Assembly: GCA_020002185.1 (NCBI GenBank)
Contig: CM034537.1
Location: 11,400,157 to 11,464,156, forward strand
Direction of reading: 5' to 3'
From: Paraescarpia echinospica
Taxonomy: Eukaryota; Annelida; Polychaeta; Sabellida; Siboglinidae
DNA length: 64,000 nt
Part shown: positions 10,901 through 21,879 of the stretch, one piece after another
Layout: each line of letters starts with the position of its first letter
Numbering within the stretch: position 1 is the first letter of the stretch
Program-made: the position numbers and the translations under genes
The notes under the pieces: generated by a model
What the model was told of the DNA's origin: nothing
The model's database searches: none
What the model saw: the letters and a program-made list of their open reading frames with translations, nothing else

Positions 10901-11555
10901 CAATTATTGTTTGCTTAACAGGGTGTTTCTGACTGGGGAAAGATGCTGCCTGTTGCCATGTTAGGGTATCATAGTCATGGACTCATGGCTATCAGAGAAT
11001 GAGGATGTACTATGTGTAGGGATGGCAAGGTGGCATTCTATGTGAAATAACAAAGTATTTAAAAAAATAGTTGAGCATTTCAATATTTCAGGAAAGTTTT
11101 ATTTTATAACTGCAAATAAATAAATTGTTCCCAGTATATATTGAGAAAGTACTCAGATGTACTCGTAATGTACTCGTAAAATCTGAGTACAATGAGTACG
11201 AGTACATGACCCATAAGTTTTATGAGTACGAGTACTTCAAAAATGTACTCGAGTACACGAGTACCGAGTACTTCCGCCCCAGGTCTGGTATACACTATAC
11301 AATGTATGTACATGACTAAGATGTTTGTGTTTGTTTTGCAGTGGTGTCGACCTGGTATCATTGATCACCAAGTTAAAGTTGCTGCCAGCGGACTTCAACA
11401 CAAAAGTAGTGGCAGGAGCAAGCACATTCGTCATTGCCTATGCATTTCATAAAATGTTCGTTCCTGTCCGCATGGGAATCACGTTGGCATCAGCACCTCT
11501 GATCGTGCGATATCTGCGCCGTATTGGCTTCCTCAATGCCCCCAAGACAAAGTGA
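7934..11555 (+). CDS. FAM210B-like mitochondrial membrane protein (DUF1279), two exons
   Basis: Coding exons are 7934-8979 and 11342-11555 (1,260 nt, 419 residues). The donor is AG|GTAAGTG, the acceptor is TTTGCAG|T, and the intron splits a Ser codon after its second base. The ATG at 7934 is chosen because the frame upstream contains no other ATG. The C-terminal part is the DUF1279 domain: a basic helix ending KEYGTV, a membrane segment (VVVIFHVCISLISLGICYTL), then VSSGVDLVSL across the splice and a second conserved block (AGASTFVIAYAFHKMFVPVR, PLIVRYLRRIGF). This favours FAM210B over FAM210A. The N-terminus is rich in Arg, Ser and Ala with few acids, as expected for mitochondrial import. Vertebrate FAM210B is a mitochondrial membrane protein tied to heme synthesis and energy metabolism. 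The protein is about twice the length of vertebrate FAM210B: residues about 137-192 and 235-287 form two related helical modules not expected in the family. Confidence 0.9.
8980..10115 (+). other. FAM210B intron, first part
   Basis: No gene is seen. It is AT-rich and contains one long hairpin at 9398-9466. A segment near 9010-9075 (ttttcaaaatg, ggacactattt) resembles 61990-62050, so both may come from one dispersed repeat family. Confidence 0.4.
9398..9466. repeat. Long near-perfect inverted repeat
   Basis: Positions 9398-9431 pair with 9433-9466: 34-bp arms around a single central base, with one mismatch. It lies in the FAM210B intron and could form a stable stem in the pre-mRNA. Confidence 0.85.
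10124..11287. mobile_element. Non-autonomous hAT-type DNA transposon (about 1.16 kb)
   Basis: Both ends carry the inverted terminal repeat CAGACCTGGGGC. The element is flanked by identical 8-bp duplications gtatacac (10116-10123 and 11288-11295), the target size of hAT transposons. Inside each end is a dense cluster of GAGTAC or GTACTC hexamers (about 7 on the left to 10230 and 12 on the right from 11150), like subterminal transposase-binding repeats. No transposase can be recognised in the interior. It ends 54 bp before the FAM210B 3' splice site. Confidence 0.88.
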
Positions 11556-12213
11556 TTGTTGTCATCATTCAGTCTGTGCTTGTTGCACATCAGTGATGGC
11601 AGCTATGTACAATCGGGAATTCTTTTGGTATATATATATATATATATATTTGTGCGTTCATGTTTTGATTTTATGTGGTTTGAGCACCATTTTCCATTAT
11701 AAATGGTACCATCTGCCATAATCGAATGTGTATAGTGCACGTGTCTTGTTTCATTGGTAATGACAAATAGGGCTTTGGCAAGTGTACCATTGTTTGGATT
11801 TGTGTACATTTGTCATTACAGATGTTATAATCTGGTCATTCATAAACATTCGCCAATTATATAACAATGTATGTTTAACAATTACCAGGCAGTGATGTAA
11901 TGTGACAGTGGCTGTACACCATTATCGTTTACCAGTGATTGATTTCTGTACACCATTAGCAGGTAGTTGTATGTGTGTACACACAAATGATTACTAGTGG
12001 TATCATTTGTTATTGTATACACCATTACCAGTGATATGATTTATATGTACACATTATGTCTGTTAATGATGGGATTTACTAAAATGCCATTACCACACGA
12101 AATACAGGTCTAGTCTCCGTCCTATTTGCAGTTTGATGTAGCATAAACAGTAAAGTGCCCCTTATACAATTACCAAAGTGCTTGTAGTTACATACTCTGT
12201 GCGGCTCAAAGTG

Positions 12214-12219
12214 AATAAA
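12214..12219 (+). terminator. Candidate poly(A) signal of FAM210B
   Basis: The first AATAAA downstream of the stop at 11555 is about 660 bp away. I cannot confirm its use. Confidence 0.35.
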
Positions 12220-12296
12220 TGTTACATAAAGAGGGTGTAGGTCACCCCCAGAGTAAGGGTATCCTATCATCACCACATAGTTGTGCTTGAAGCTGT

Positions 12297-12449
12297 GGCT
12301 GGTTACCTTCTGTGCAGGTAACTTAGGTTGGTTGACCTGTATGCAGGTAACCCAGGCTGGTTAACCGTTATGCAGGTAACTTAGGCTAGCTGACCTTCGT
12401 TCAGGTAACTTAGGCTGATTTCCTTCTGTGCAGGTAACCTAGGTTGATT
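12297..12449. repeat. 29-bp minisatellite, about 5 copies
   Basis: The degenerate unit is GGCTGGTTACCTTCTGTGCA followed by GGTAACTTA. Copies differ at several bases. Confidence 0.8.
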
Positions 12450-14879
12450 AATCTCAGAATCCAACATCTGCTTACTGGAGACACATTTGCGTATATGTGC
12501 ATAGCATTGTGGATATCTTCCTATAACCATGAGTCGGCTTAATATGTACCCTCATCAAATTCAAACTGATATTTTCAATGTTTCTTTCCTGCTATGTGGT
12601 GTAGAAATGTGTATAATTTAAATAATTAGACACAAGGAGATAATGACGCAACTATATCTATTGATTTTTTAACATGCAAATGAACTACCAACACGTCGGT
12701 TGCACGTGTAACATGGACACCATTTGAAGGCAATTTCGAGTGATAGGGTTGTACGTGCAACCATGGACACCAAATATAAATGGTGTCCATTAGATGATGT
12801 ACCAGGCAGAAACAACAGGTGGTGATATTTCCATCAAAATCACCAGATTGCTAGCCACCAATGAGGTCAACATAATCACAAATACAGGTTCACATAGAAA
12901 TCTTCCAAATTAATATGATTGTGTATTAATGGTTCACGTGTAACAAGGTTGCGCTGGTAACAACTGAAGACACCAAACTTACCCTCACTGTACTGTGTAC
13001 ATTGCTTGCTGTTTTTGAAGAGGCCAATGACATCATGATATGAAGCTATCTGCCAGTCTCTGCACACTAGATACACATTATCTTGAAAGATGACACAATG
13101 TTGCAGCTGTCAGGTGTGATGCATGGTTGCAGGTGTAACATCTATTTGAGGACACAATAAATACCTAAACTCCCTATGACATGTTTGGTACATTTCAAAT
13201 GCAATATTGTTAAATTCACTGCTGATGTAATAATGTATATATGATGCCCTTTCTGTGGTGTGATAAGTGTAAAGCAAGTGGTATCCTAAAATATGGATAT
13301 AGGTATGTGGTTGAAAGTGTAACCAATGTGGACGCCACATGTTACACGTGCAACCACAAGTTTGCAGCCCCCTATCAGTGCTACTGGTATCCCATAGTTT
13401 TTTTGTTGGATCCAAGTAATACACACTGATCTATGCCAGGATGCATCAAATAGAATGCATGTTGTTTCATTCACAGCTTGGCACTAAAAACAAATTTACC
13501 CTGTTTCCATGTCACAAATTAAGCTTGCAAAATCAGCCTTCTGCGACGAGAAATGTGCACTTACAAATAAGCAAGGCTACTTTTATGTCTAATATATCTA
13601 CCAAGTATAATGTAGCATTTGGTGTGAAATGCTTGCCATCGTTGGCAGCAAATATTGTAAACAATGTACATGAAATCAACATGCTAAAAGGTTTGCCAAC
13701 TCGTGAACTTACCCATATAAAAGGGTTTTATTGCTATTATGTCTGATAGACTGGTAATGGTATTATTACAGAGACCAATCTATGGTGAACGTTTCGTAAG
13801 GCTGATTTTTTAATTCACAGTGAGAGACAAAAGACACAATGTTACCAATTGTACACCTTTTGGACTTTGGCCCTAATGCGTAATTATTAATATGTCAGGA
13901 AGGAATAGCTTATCTTAATAGAACATATATCTGCAATTTACGTTTTTCTGACACTGGCCTTTACATTAGCCAGTGCAGACTTAGGTGGACATCTTGTGAA
14001 CAGTGTACGGTGACATATTGGATTGCTCAGAGAGCACTTCATTTTAATCCATGCATTTGTGTATACTGGAGCATTGCTTCTAACTGCTAGATGAGTGCAA
14101 CATGCATTCATTTGATTTTAATACCGGTTTTTGTGTACCAGTGTATAATAAAATGAATGCACCTATTCATATAAATGTAACACATTATATATATATACGC
14201 TTATATTTCCATTAATTCATGCCATTAATTTACCCTTTGGCTTACCCTCATAAAGACAAATTAAGTTCTGTGTTTAAAAGTTTATTGTTCATACCAAGCA
14301 TATTTCACAACTGGCATAGAGCATCTAGTAAGTTGAAAACAACGTATATATTATGAACCTAAAGTCCTACACCAGTCTGTTGTTGGGTTGATTGTTTGGA
14401 GATCACACTTGTACTACTGTAGCACCAGAAATAGTCTCTGGGATTAAGCACATCACTGTTCATTTTTAAACGTAAATTGCATAAGGATTCGTCCGCCATT
14501 ACCCTCGGAAAGAATGCCCTTGAAAATACCGTTTTGGTGTCATGTGTGAATTTTTTTCGAGCACTTTGATATGGAACATGTTGGTCCCGTGAATACTGAA
14601 TGTACTACTGCATTAGATCTCGCACGAGGTAGCAGTAAATACACGCTAGTCGCTCGCACAGTGGCTATTTTGCGGAACGCACCAATATTTCAAAATCCGT
14701 CACCAATTTTGGGCGAAATTGGGGGGTATCAGGTTTGGGTGGATTTGTCTGAAAAAGAGGTTGAGAACTTCACGAATTTTCCACAGCACTTGTGTCAATG
14801 GAGGTTAAATATGCTGTGACATGTTCGTGAAGATTGTAGGAAAAAAATTGCAGGAAATGTTATAATGGCCGCCTATGTA

Positions 14880-15540
14880 GTATGCAAAATCTAATGTGGT
14901 CTGCTGTTTGTTGGGCTGCACCGCATTCACAGGTAACACTTTCACATAGTCCCCAACTGTACATACTAGCGTTGAAACATTCAACTCCCGTTCGCAGGCG
15001 GTTCAGCTTTGTTCAAGCCTTTCGTGGGAGGTCGGACCCAGCACAGTGCACAGTGTGTGTGTGTGTGTGTGCACTTCTGCACCACACTGGTGCACAGTAT
15101 TCCGCTGGCGCGTACACTACCCAAGTGGTACCAACAAGTCGGCGTATCAACGCTCCACTTGATGCTACTTTTGCGCTTAAGTTTTCCAAATATTGCCTGT
15201 AAGTCAGTGATCTGTATTGTTTGATGTCCAGGTATGTATGGGCTGCTTGACAGACGATACGTGTATTGTTCGCAAATACGCCCATTTCGCTTATCTTCTT
15301 TGTTGTAGAGATGGAAAACTGCAGAGACCGTTTTCTTCTCACTGAGTTTCAGTCGCCATTGTTTCAGGTAGGTGGAGAAGATGATCATGTCTCGTGTGAG
15401 ACCAGTCTCAACACGGGACCGTCCGCATATCCGTACTTCTTCAAGGTTGTTTCGGGCAGATCGTAGATGTAGATATTGAAGAGAAATGGTGTTAGGACAG
15501 AACCTTGTGGAACACCATTCTTTAGTCGTCTTTATCTGCT
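14880..15540 (-). mobile_element. LINE fragment, reverse transcriptase C-terminal part
   Basis: Reading down the minus strand gives GVPQGSVLTPFLFNIYI and then a broken catalytic box (YADG instead of YADD) near 15520-15410. YLKQWRLKLSEKKTVSAVFH follows near 15370, AEYCAPVWC near 15110, and a Cys-rich end (CECGAAQQTADH) near 14920-14890. This is the normal order of a Jockey-type RT. A GT microsatellite at about 15052-15071 interrupts it. It is degenerate and not functional. Relatives lie at 31830-32010 and 37320-38240. Confidence 0.8.
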
Positions 15541-15599
15541 TCGCTGTCCATCGCTGGTCTTCGGTACAATGATTCCGTTGGAGATCATTTGCATGATGA

Positions 15600-15815
15600 A
15601 GCTAGCTGTATGAATGAATACCTGGATATAGACATCGGTGGATATCTGTGTACGAATAGTGTTCGCGCATTAATAGTAACATGGCTGAATGCTTCCCAGA
15701 GAAATCGAGATGGCGTTCAATAGAACAGGTCCGCTAGGGAGTAATGTATAAAGCTCTTTGAGCATGCGATCCTTAGAACTGGATACTACGCTATATAAGA
15801 ACTTACCTTTACTTT
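15600..15815 (+). mobile_element. 5'-truncated SINE copy
   Basis: It matches the body and tail of the SINE at 24441-24799 (shared stretches include gcttcccagagaaatcgaga and aagaacttacc) but lacks the tRNA-like head. Confidence 0.75.
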
Positions 15816-16288
15816 GTTGTTTCTTTTTAAACACATGCCTACAAGATGTTTGTTGTTTCTAAGTCTTTTTCATATTGACCCGTCGTGTCTGTACGTATGT
15901 CAGCGTCCTTCCACACGGTCCCTGTAGCCTCGATCCTGGCTGATCAGCTGTCCCGTGAGCAGCGCGTCCCGTTATCAGCGTCGCTGTCGTGTTGCCCATG
16001 CCATTGTGATAGAAAGCCTGACGTCACCAATGCCTACTCTTGCCAGTTGCCAGACTGAGAATATTATTATATTTTGTTGGCGCCGCCGAATAGAACGTCT
16101 AAAAAGTTGTTGAAACTTCGTTAAACTAAACAAATCTAAGTTAAAGCTATAATACCTACATGCGCGCGCAACACACAGGTAATATATACTATAGGCCTAA
16201 CTTTGATAACATTAAGATAAAACAATAATTTAATAGTATAATCGTCTATGACAGACATGGTTCGACGGAAGACATGGTCGGCTGCCCG
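15816..16288. other. Intergenic DNA without recognised features
   Basis: I see no gene, RNA or repeat that I can name in this stretch. Confidence 0.4.
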
Positions 16289-17748
16289 CAGCAAGTTAAG
16301 ATACGGTGTCCATAACATGTAGCAACAAAGGTTAAAATACGGTGTCCATAACATGTAGCAACAAAGGTTAAAATACGGTGTCCATAACATGTAGCAACAA
16401 AGGTTAAAATACGGTGTCCATAACATGTAGCAACAAAGGTTAAAATACGGTGTTCATAACATGTAGCAACAAAGGTTAAAATACACTGTCCATAACATGT
16501 AGCAACAAAGGTTAAAATACGGTGTTTATAACATGTAGCAACAAAGGTTAAAACACGGTGTCCATAACATGTAGCAACAAAGGTTAAAATACGGTGTTCA
16601 TAACATGTGGCAACAAAGGTTAAAATACGGTGTCCATAACATGTAGCAACAAAGGTTAAAATACGGTATTTATAACATGTAGCAACAAAGGTTAAAACAC
16701 AGTGTCCATAACATGTAGCAACAAAGGTTAAAATACGGTGTTCATAACATGTGGCAACAAAGGTTAAACTACGGTGTCCATGACATGTAGCAACAAAGGT
16801 TAAAATACGGTGTCCATGACATGTAGCAACAAAGGTTAAAACACGGTGTCCATAACATGTAGCAACAAAGTTTAAAATACGGTGTCCATGACATGTAGCA
16901 ACAAATGTTAAAACACGGTGTCCATAACATGTAGCAACAAAGTTTAAAATACGGTGTCCATGACATGTAGCAACAAAGATTAAAATACGGTGTTTATATC
17001 ATGTAGCAACAAAGGTTTAAATACGGTGTCCATAACATGTAGCAACAAAGGTTAAAATACGGTGTCCATAACATGTAGCAACAAAGGTTAAAATACGGTG
17101 TTCATAACATGTAGCAACAAAGGTTAAAATACGGTGTTCATAACATGTAGCAACAAAGGTTAAAATACACTGTCCATAACATGTAGCAACAAAGGTTAAA
17201 ATACACTGTCCATAACATGTAGCAACAAAGGTTAAAATACACTGTCCATAACATGTAGCAACAAAGGTTAAAATACACTATCCATAACATGTAACAACGA
17301 AGGTTAAAACACGGTGTCCATAACATGTAGCAACAAAGGTTAAAATACGGTGTCCATGACATGTAGCAACAAAGGTTAAAATACGGTGTCCATGACATGT
17401 AGCAACAAAGGTTAAAATATGCCGTCCATAACATGAGGAACAAAGGTTAAAACACGGTGTCCATAACATGTAGCAACAAAGGTTAAAATACGGTGTCCAT
17501 GACATGTAGCAACAAAGGTTAAAATACGGTGTCCATAACATGTAGCAACAAAGGTTAAAATACGGTGTTCATAACATGTAGCAACAAAGGTTAAAATACG
17601 GTGTTCATAACATGTAGCAATAAAGGTTAAAATACGGCGTCCATAACATGTAGCAACAAAGGTTAATATACGGTGTCCATGACATAACAAGATTAATATA
17701 CGGTGTCCATAACATGTATTAACAAAGGTTAAAATACGCTGTCTATAA
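16289..17748. repeat. 36-bp satellite, about 40 copies
   Basis: The unit is CATAACATGTAGCAACAAAG followed by GTTAAAATACGGTGTC. Copies vary mainly at the GGTGTCC and CATAAC positions. Because 36 is a multiple of three and the minus strand lacks in-frame stops in some copies, it gives long false open frames (repeating LWTPYFNLCCYM). I do not regard these as genes. Confidence 0.95.
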
Positions 17749-17912
17749 CATGCATCGACATCTAGTTGCCTACAGCTCGTCGGCCAACGAATAGGCCACA
17801 TGGATACACTCTGATCACCCCCAACAAAGCTACCGATAACCACAATGTTGGTGTCTGACTCGTGGACTATTCGTCGGTAACCAGTTGCCGAGGTAAAATC
17901 GTACGTATGGCT

Positions 17913-20012
17913 TTACACGTATCCATTGCGGTTGCCGTACTCGACGACATCGCGAAATACGTCGGGTAGATTCACTTGGCCAGCAGTCGTTGGCGCCTGG
18001 GACCCGCTGAACTGTCGAACCTGCTTCGCCATGTCCGTGCGCACGAACTTCGCAAACTCTTCGACATTCTGCGAGGTCACTTTCGTCATTGTGCTGTGTT
18101 CGTATCCGACTCGAATCGCTTCGAGTACGCACCCATACACACGTCGCGATACTCCTTCGAGTCGGCGTTTGTTCTGGGCGCGGCAGTTGCCGGTGATCTC
18201 GACCAACCAGCTGAGGGCAAGATGGAGTCCGCAGCGGTAGAAGTGGAGAGCGACTGTGGCGATATCGCCGCAGTCGCCGCGGTACGGCATCTGCCGCCAG
18301 ACCTTCAGCTCCTCTTGCGGTGGTACGATCACATATGTGTCACGCGGCACGACGAAACGATTCTCGGCGAGGAACTGAAGCACGTGGCTGATCGGGTCCC
18401 GGCGCAGGCCGCGCACCTTCTCGGCGACAGTGTCGACGTCTGAGCGACAAACGTGGCTGATCATGTTGTTGGCGGGCACGAAGAAGTTTGGAATGCAATA
18501 CTGGCGGAGGTAGCCTAACAACGCGTCCAACAGCACGATGAGCGCGTGCGCCGTGCGGCCAGGTTCCCATAGCGACGGGTCGGCGTTCTCGAGCGTCCAG
18601 AAGAGCGTCGTCTTGAGATGGTAGGTGGCGAGCACTTTCGGTTGCTTCAGCCATCGGTTGTGTAGCATCTTCAGGAACAAGTACGGTCGTCGATGTTGCT
18701 GACTCAGTGTTCCCGCCAGCGTCGTCTCGGCCGCCGAGAACGACCATCGGAACTCGAGCTCCTGCCTCGCGCTCTTGTGATGGCCCATCCGCACCACGTG
18801 ACAACCATTGGCGACTATGCTGCGGACGAGGGTGCTGTCGGGCCAGCCGTTCGGTCGCGGACGACTGGCGAAGTCATCGGCTTCCTGGGGCCATGCGGGC
18901 GCCCGGAAGCTGATGACAAGATCGCGTATTTTGTGGAAACCGTCATCTATCGCCAGAGCTGGACCTTCGCGTGTCACCTTGATGCACTTCAGGTTTGACA
19001 CGATGTCCTGGGCTACGCCGTCGCCGTTCAGGTAGCGATGCCCGTCCACCTGCTTGGAGTAACGGGACCAGTAGCTGGCGGTATCCACTTCGACCATCAG
19101 GTAGCCGGGGTGGGTAATTGGCAGGATACGGACGACACCGAGGCGCTTCCTCGATGATGTAGGTCTACTGGCATCACGGCGCACATCTATCAGCGGGCAG
19201 TCCTCCGCGCACACCATCACGTCCTGGTCGCTCATGTACGAGTGCTCCTTCACGTACTTCGGCGTCAGTTCCATGTGGCTGCTGAAGTTGATGGGCAGAT
19301 TGAGGTGCTCGCTCGTACTGCCGGACAGGAAGAACGTGATGTTAGCGTCACGAAGCTGTGCGGTCACACCCTCTGTCCAGCTGCGTGTCCACTCCTCATG
19401 CAGGGTCAAATACGTTGACTGAAGGTTGACCGGGCGTGGCGTGTCAGAGAAAACAATAGCACATGTCAAATGTTAATGAATGGACACGGAAGGGACTTCG
19501 ACATCTCACATGTTTTAGGGGCCAACCTTACACCATTTTAGGGTCTACAACATCCAACTTACGAGAGGTGGCAAGTGTCTCAATTTCCATATCCCACATG
19601 CTTTTTGGCCCAGCTTCCTTTCTTCCGCCATTTTAAAGAACACCATGCCATCTCCTCACCTTGGTTAGCCCGAACTTGGTCCAATAGACATTAACACAGA
19701 AAATCATGGATATTAATGTATGATTATGTAATGGTAACACATTTGTGACCTAAGCCTAGCCCCATATAAAAACTTCACATAAATAGTTATAGTAATTTTG
19801 CAATAGGCCTGTTATATGATATTTGAAATGCGTAAAACATTTTCATTTTTATTAACAGAGGAATTACACGATGATACTCTTGTAAGACAGACCTGCAGCA
19901 CGGAGTTGAGGATGTATGAGCCATACACGAGGTGGCACCGTGACTTTTCGTCGTACGCTGGTTCACATCTGAGCCTGACGCCCGGTGGTGATGTAACAAT
20001 GTAATCCGTCAT
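17913..20012 (-). CDS. Mab-21 / cGAS-like nucleotidyltransferase-fold protein
   Basis: The main exon is 19418-17913 (501 codons plus stop). Its frame has no usable ATG near the start, and a good acceptor (CCTTCAG|TCA) lies at 19419. A candidate first exon is 20012-19893, from ATG to donor CTGCAG|GTCTGT in matching phase, giving 541 residues; another in-frame ATG lies at 20075. Numbering from codon 19469, the nucleotidyltransferase motif is G50-S51 (LSGSTSE), the acid pair is D81-x-D83 (SDQDVMV) and a third acid is D183 (RDLVISF). The C-terminal helical Mab-21 region is at about 230-300 (WSFSAAETTLAG, LATYHLKTTLFWTLEN). All three metal-binding positions of cGAS-like enzymes thus appear filled. 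Activity is not shown: many Mab-21 proteins are inactive. The first exon is the weak point of the model. Confidence 0.82.
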
Positions 20013-21879
20013 TGGTCGGCAGTGGTAGCAGCAGGGACCACTGACGATCCTCAAACAACACATGTAACCTAACATACCTGAACACACAGTTCACACGGGG
20101 CCATTTCCTAAGCCAATTCATACGCCAGTTGACGAAATATATGATTGTTTGCTCATTAAACATGGTTTCTCCAAAATTGCTTTACACATGATAATCTAAC
20201 CAAATCTAAGGCATTCGTCTTTGACTTCTATTGAATTTCTCCCCCACTCGAATAGATCTACAACATTATTTCAGTAGGCATACTCGTGTTGAAAAGCATG
20301 GCTCCGCGCATATGGCTGTATGTACGTGTTCAATCTTGCATGTAAAAAATAACCCAAAATGTCCAACAATTCTTACAGTAACACACATTTTAAATGATTT
20401 ACAATACTCATGCGGAATCACAATTTGACTTATCAATATGTGCTTGTAGGTCGGGTCACGCATTTGGTAAAACAGGTCAAATCGCCTACAATGCAAAATT
20501 CGAAACAAAATGAGCCGGCATTGAATCGCTATGGCGAATATATCTCCCATGCACCTTTTAAACGTATATATTTAAGTAAACATCCGATACGCACATAATA
20601 CACCTTAAAATACGCTACTTCCATATATCCTGTATTATTTGCGATAATGTCCACCACTCACAGAGAACCAGATTGACTTTCAGGAGAAATGATCTTTGAA
20701 CTCTGAAACTGCTTGCATGTATACATCCTGCTAGAGAAACGAAAGTGAAAGTAAAATGAAGCCATATACTTATACTATGCAGTACTTAATATCCTCATAA
20801 ATTATCCAAAATTATAAACCGAACATTTAACCAAGCTAGTACCAGTCAATCATCTCACTCCATTCTGTAATTACACAATGACAGTATTACTGTATGACTA
20901 ACTAAACTAACATTAACAGTTAATCATACTTAAGGAGTTACGGAAAACACGTACCTGTCATTTACAGCTAGTCATAAACGGTGGCGCCACCTCGCGTTGT
21001 GTGGATAATCGACACTGCCCTGGCAGACAAAATCACAACATGTCCGGAAGTTAGCTCTGGACCAATTATACATTTGAGTGCGGACCCTAACCGACATGTC
21101 GTTTTGTTGACAAAAATGTAAATTATATTAGTTCTGTCGTTCTCGAATGCAATAACAGGGTCAAAGGAATTACTCACGGTGTTGATGTAAGCATTTTATG
21201 AATGTCGTATACGGACAATAATTTTTACGAGAAACAAACGAAAGACACGACAGCGTTCACTAATTTAGTGACACTAAGACTAAGTCTAAGGACGGTGACT
21301 AACAAACACTGATACACGCACTGTGACACAGTGACAGTGAAAGTCGGATTATTACTGTTAGTGTTACTTGTACTTTAGTGACAGTGACACTCGACTCGCT
21401 CACTGTGACACTGACAGTGAGTGACAACGACGCCGTCTGTGACAGCGTTTCGCATGACCATCATTCCATCAAATTAATCGTAGACGTGTTGACAGCTGTG
21501 CCTGTGCCCTGCCCATGCCATGGTGTCCGTTCAACTTCTGTCTTCAAGTTACTAATTTATGCATCGAAATTTTATGTTGACCCATCTTTGACGTGATTTT
21601 TCTGTTCTAACTACATTTTTGCTTATATTTTATACCTCAGTGCGTTAATTCCATCATTCCATATAATCCCAGTCAAATTTATATTATGAAAATATATCTA
21701 TATATTATGTTGACCGATCAATTTTGATCATTAAACAACAGTTGGTTTATTGTTGGAGGAAACAAAAAAAGGACAAGAAAAAGAAAATATACAAAAGACC
21801 AAAAGTATGAGAGAGAAGAGAGAAAAATAAATAATTGTTGTTGTCTTTTTCAGGTATCAGGTCTAGGCCAATTTGGCAG
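20013..21879. other. Intergenic DNA
   Basis: No gene found. Upstream of Mab-21 it is AT-rich. Between 21240 and 21430 there is a cluster of short GTGACA / CAGTGACACTG repeats on both strands, similar to the cluster near 7150-7180. Confidence 0.4.

Larger units (their letters stand above)
11556..14880 (+). other. 3' flank of FAM210B and intergenic DNA
   Basis: No convincing gene. It holds a TA microsatellite at about 11630-11650, a candidate poly(A) signal at 12214, a 29-bp minisatellite at 12297-12449, and scattered copies of a GTAAC...GGACACCA-type motif between about 12700 and 13350. A weak open frame at 14571-14819 (+) has no family resemblance that I recognise. Confidence 0.4.

Noticed and set aside
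14571..14819. 82-codon plus-strand frame starting at 14571
   Set aside because: No recognisable domain, no splice partners and no repeat explanation; coding support is too weak.
16136..17843. Frames repeating LWTPYFNLCCYM
   Set aside because: They come from the 36-bp satellite; the unit length is a multiple of three.
19419..19469. Mab-21 start at 19469
   Set aside because: That codon is TTG and the stretch to 19419 looks like a pyrimidine-containing intron end followed by AG.
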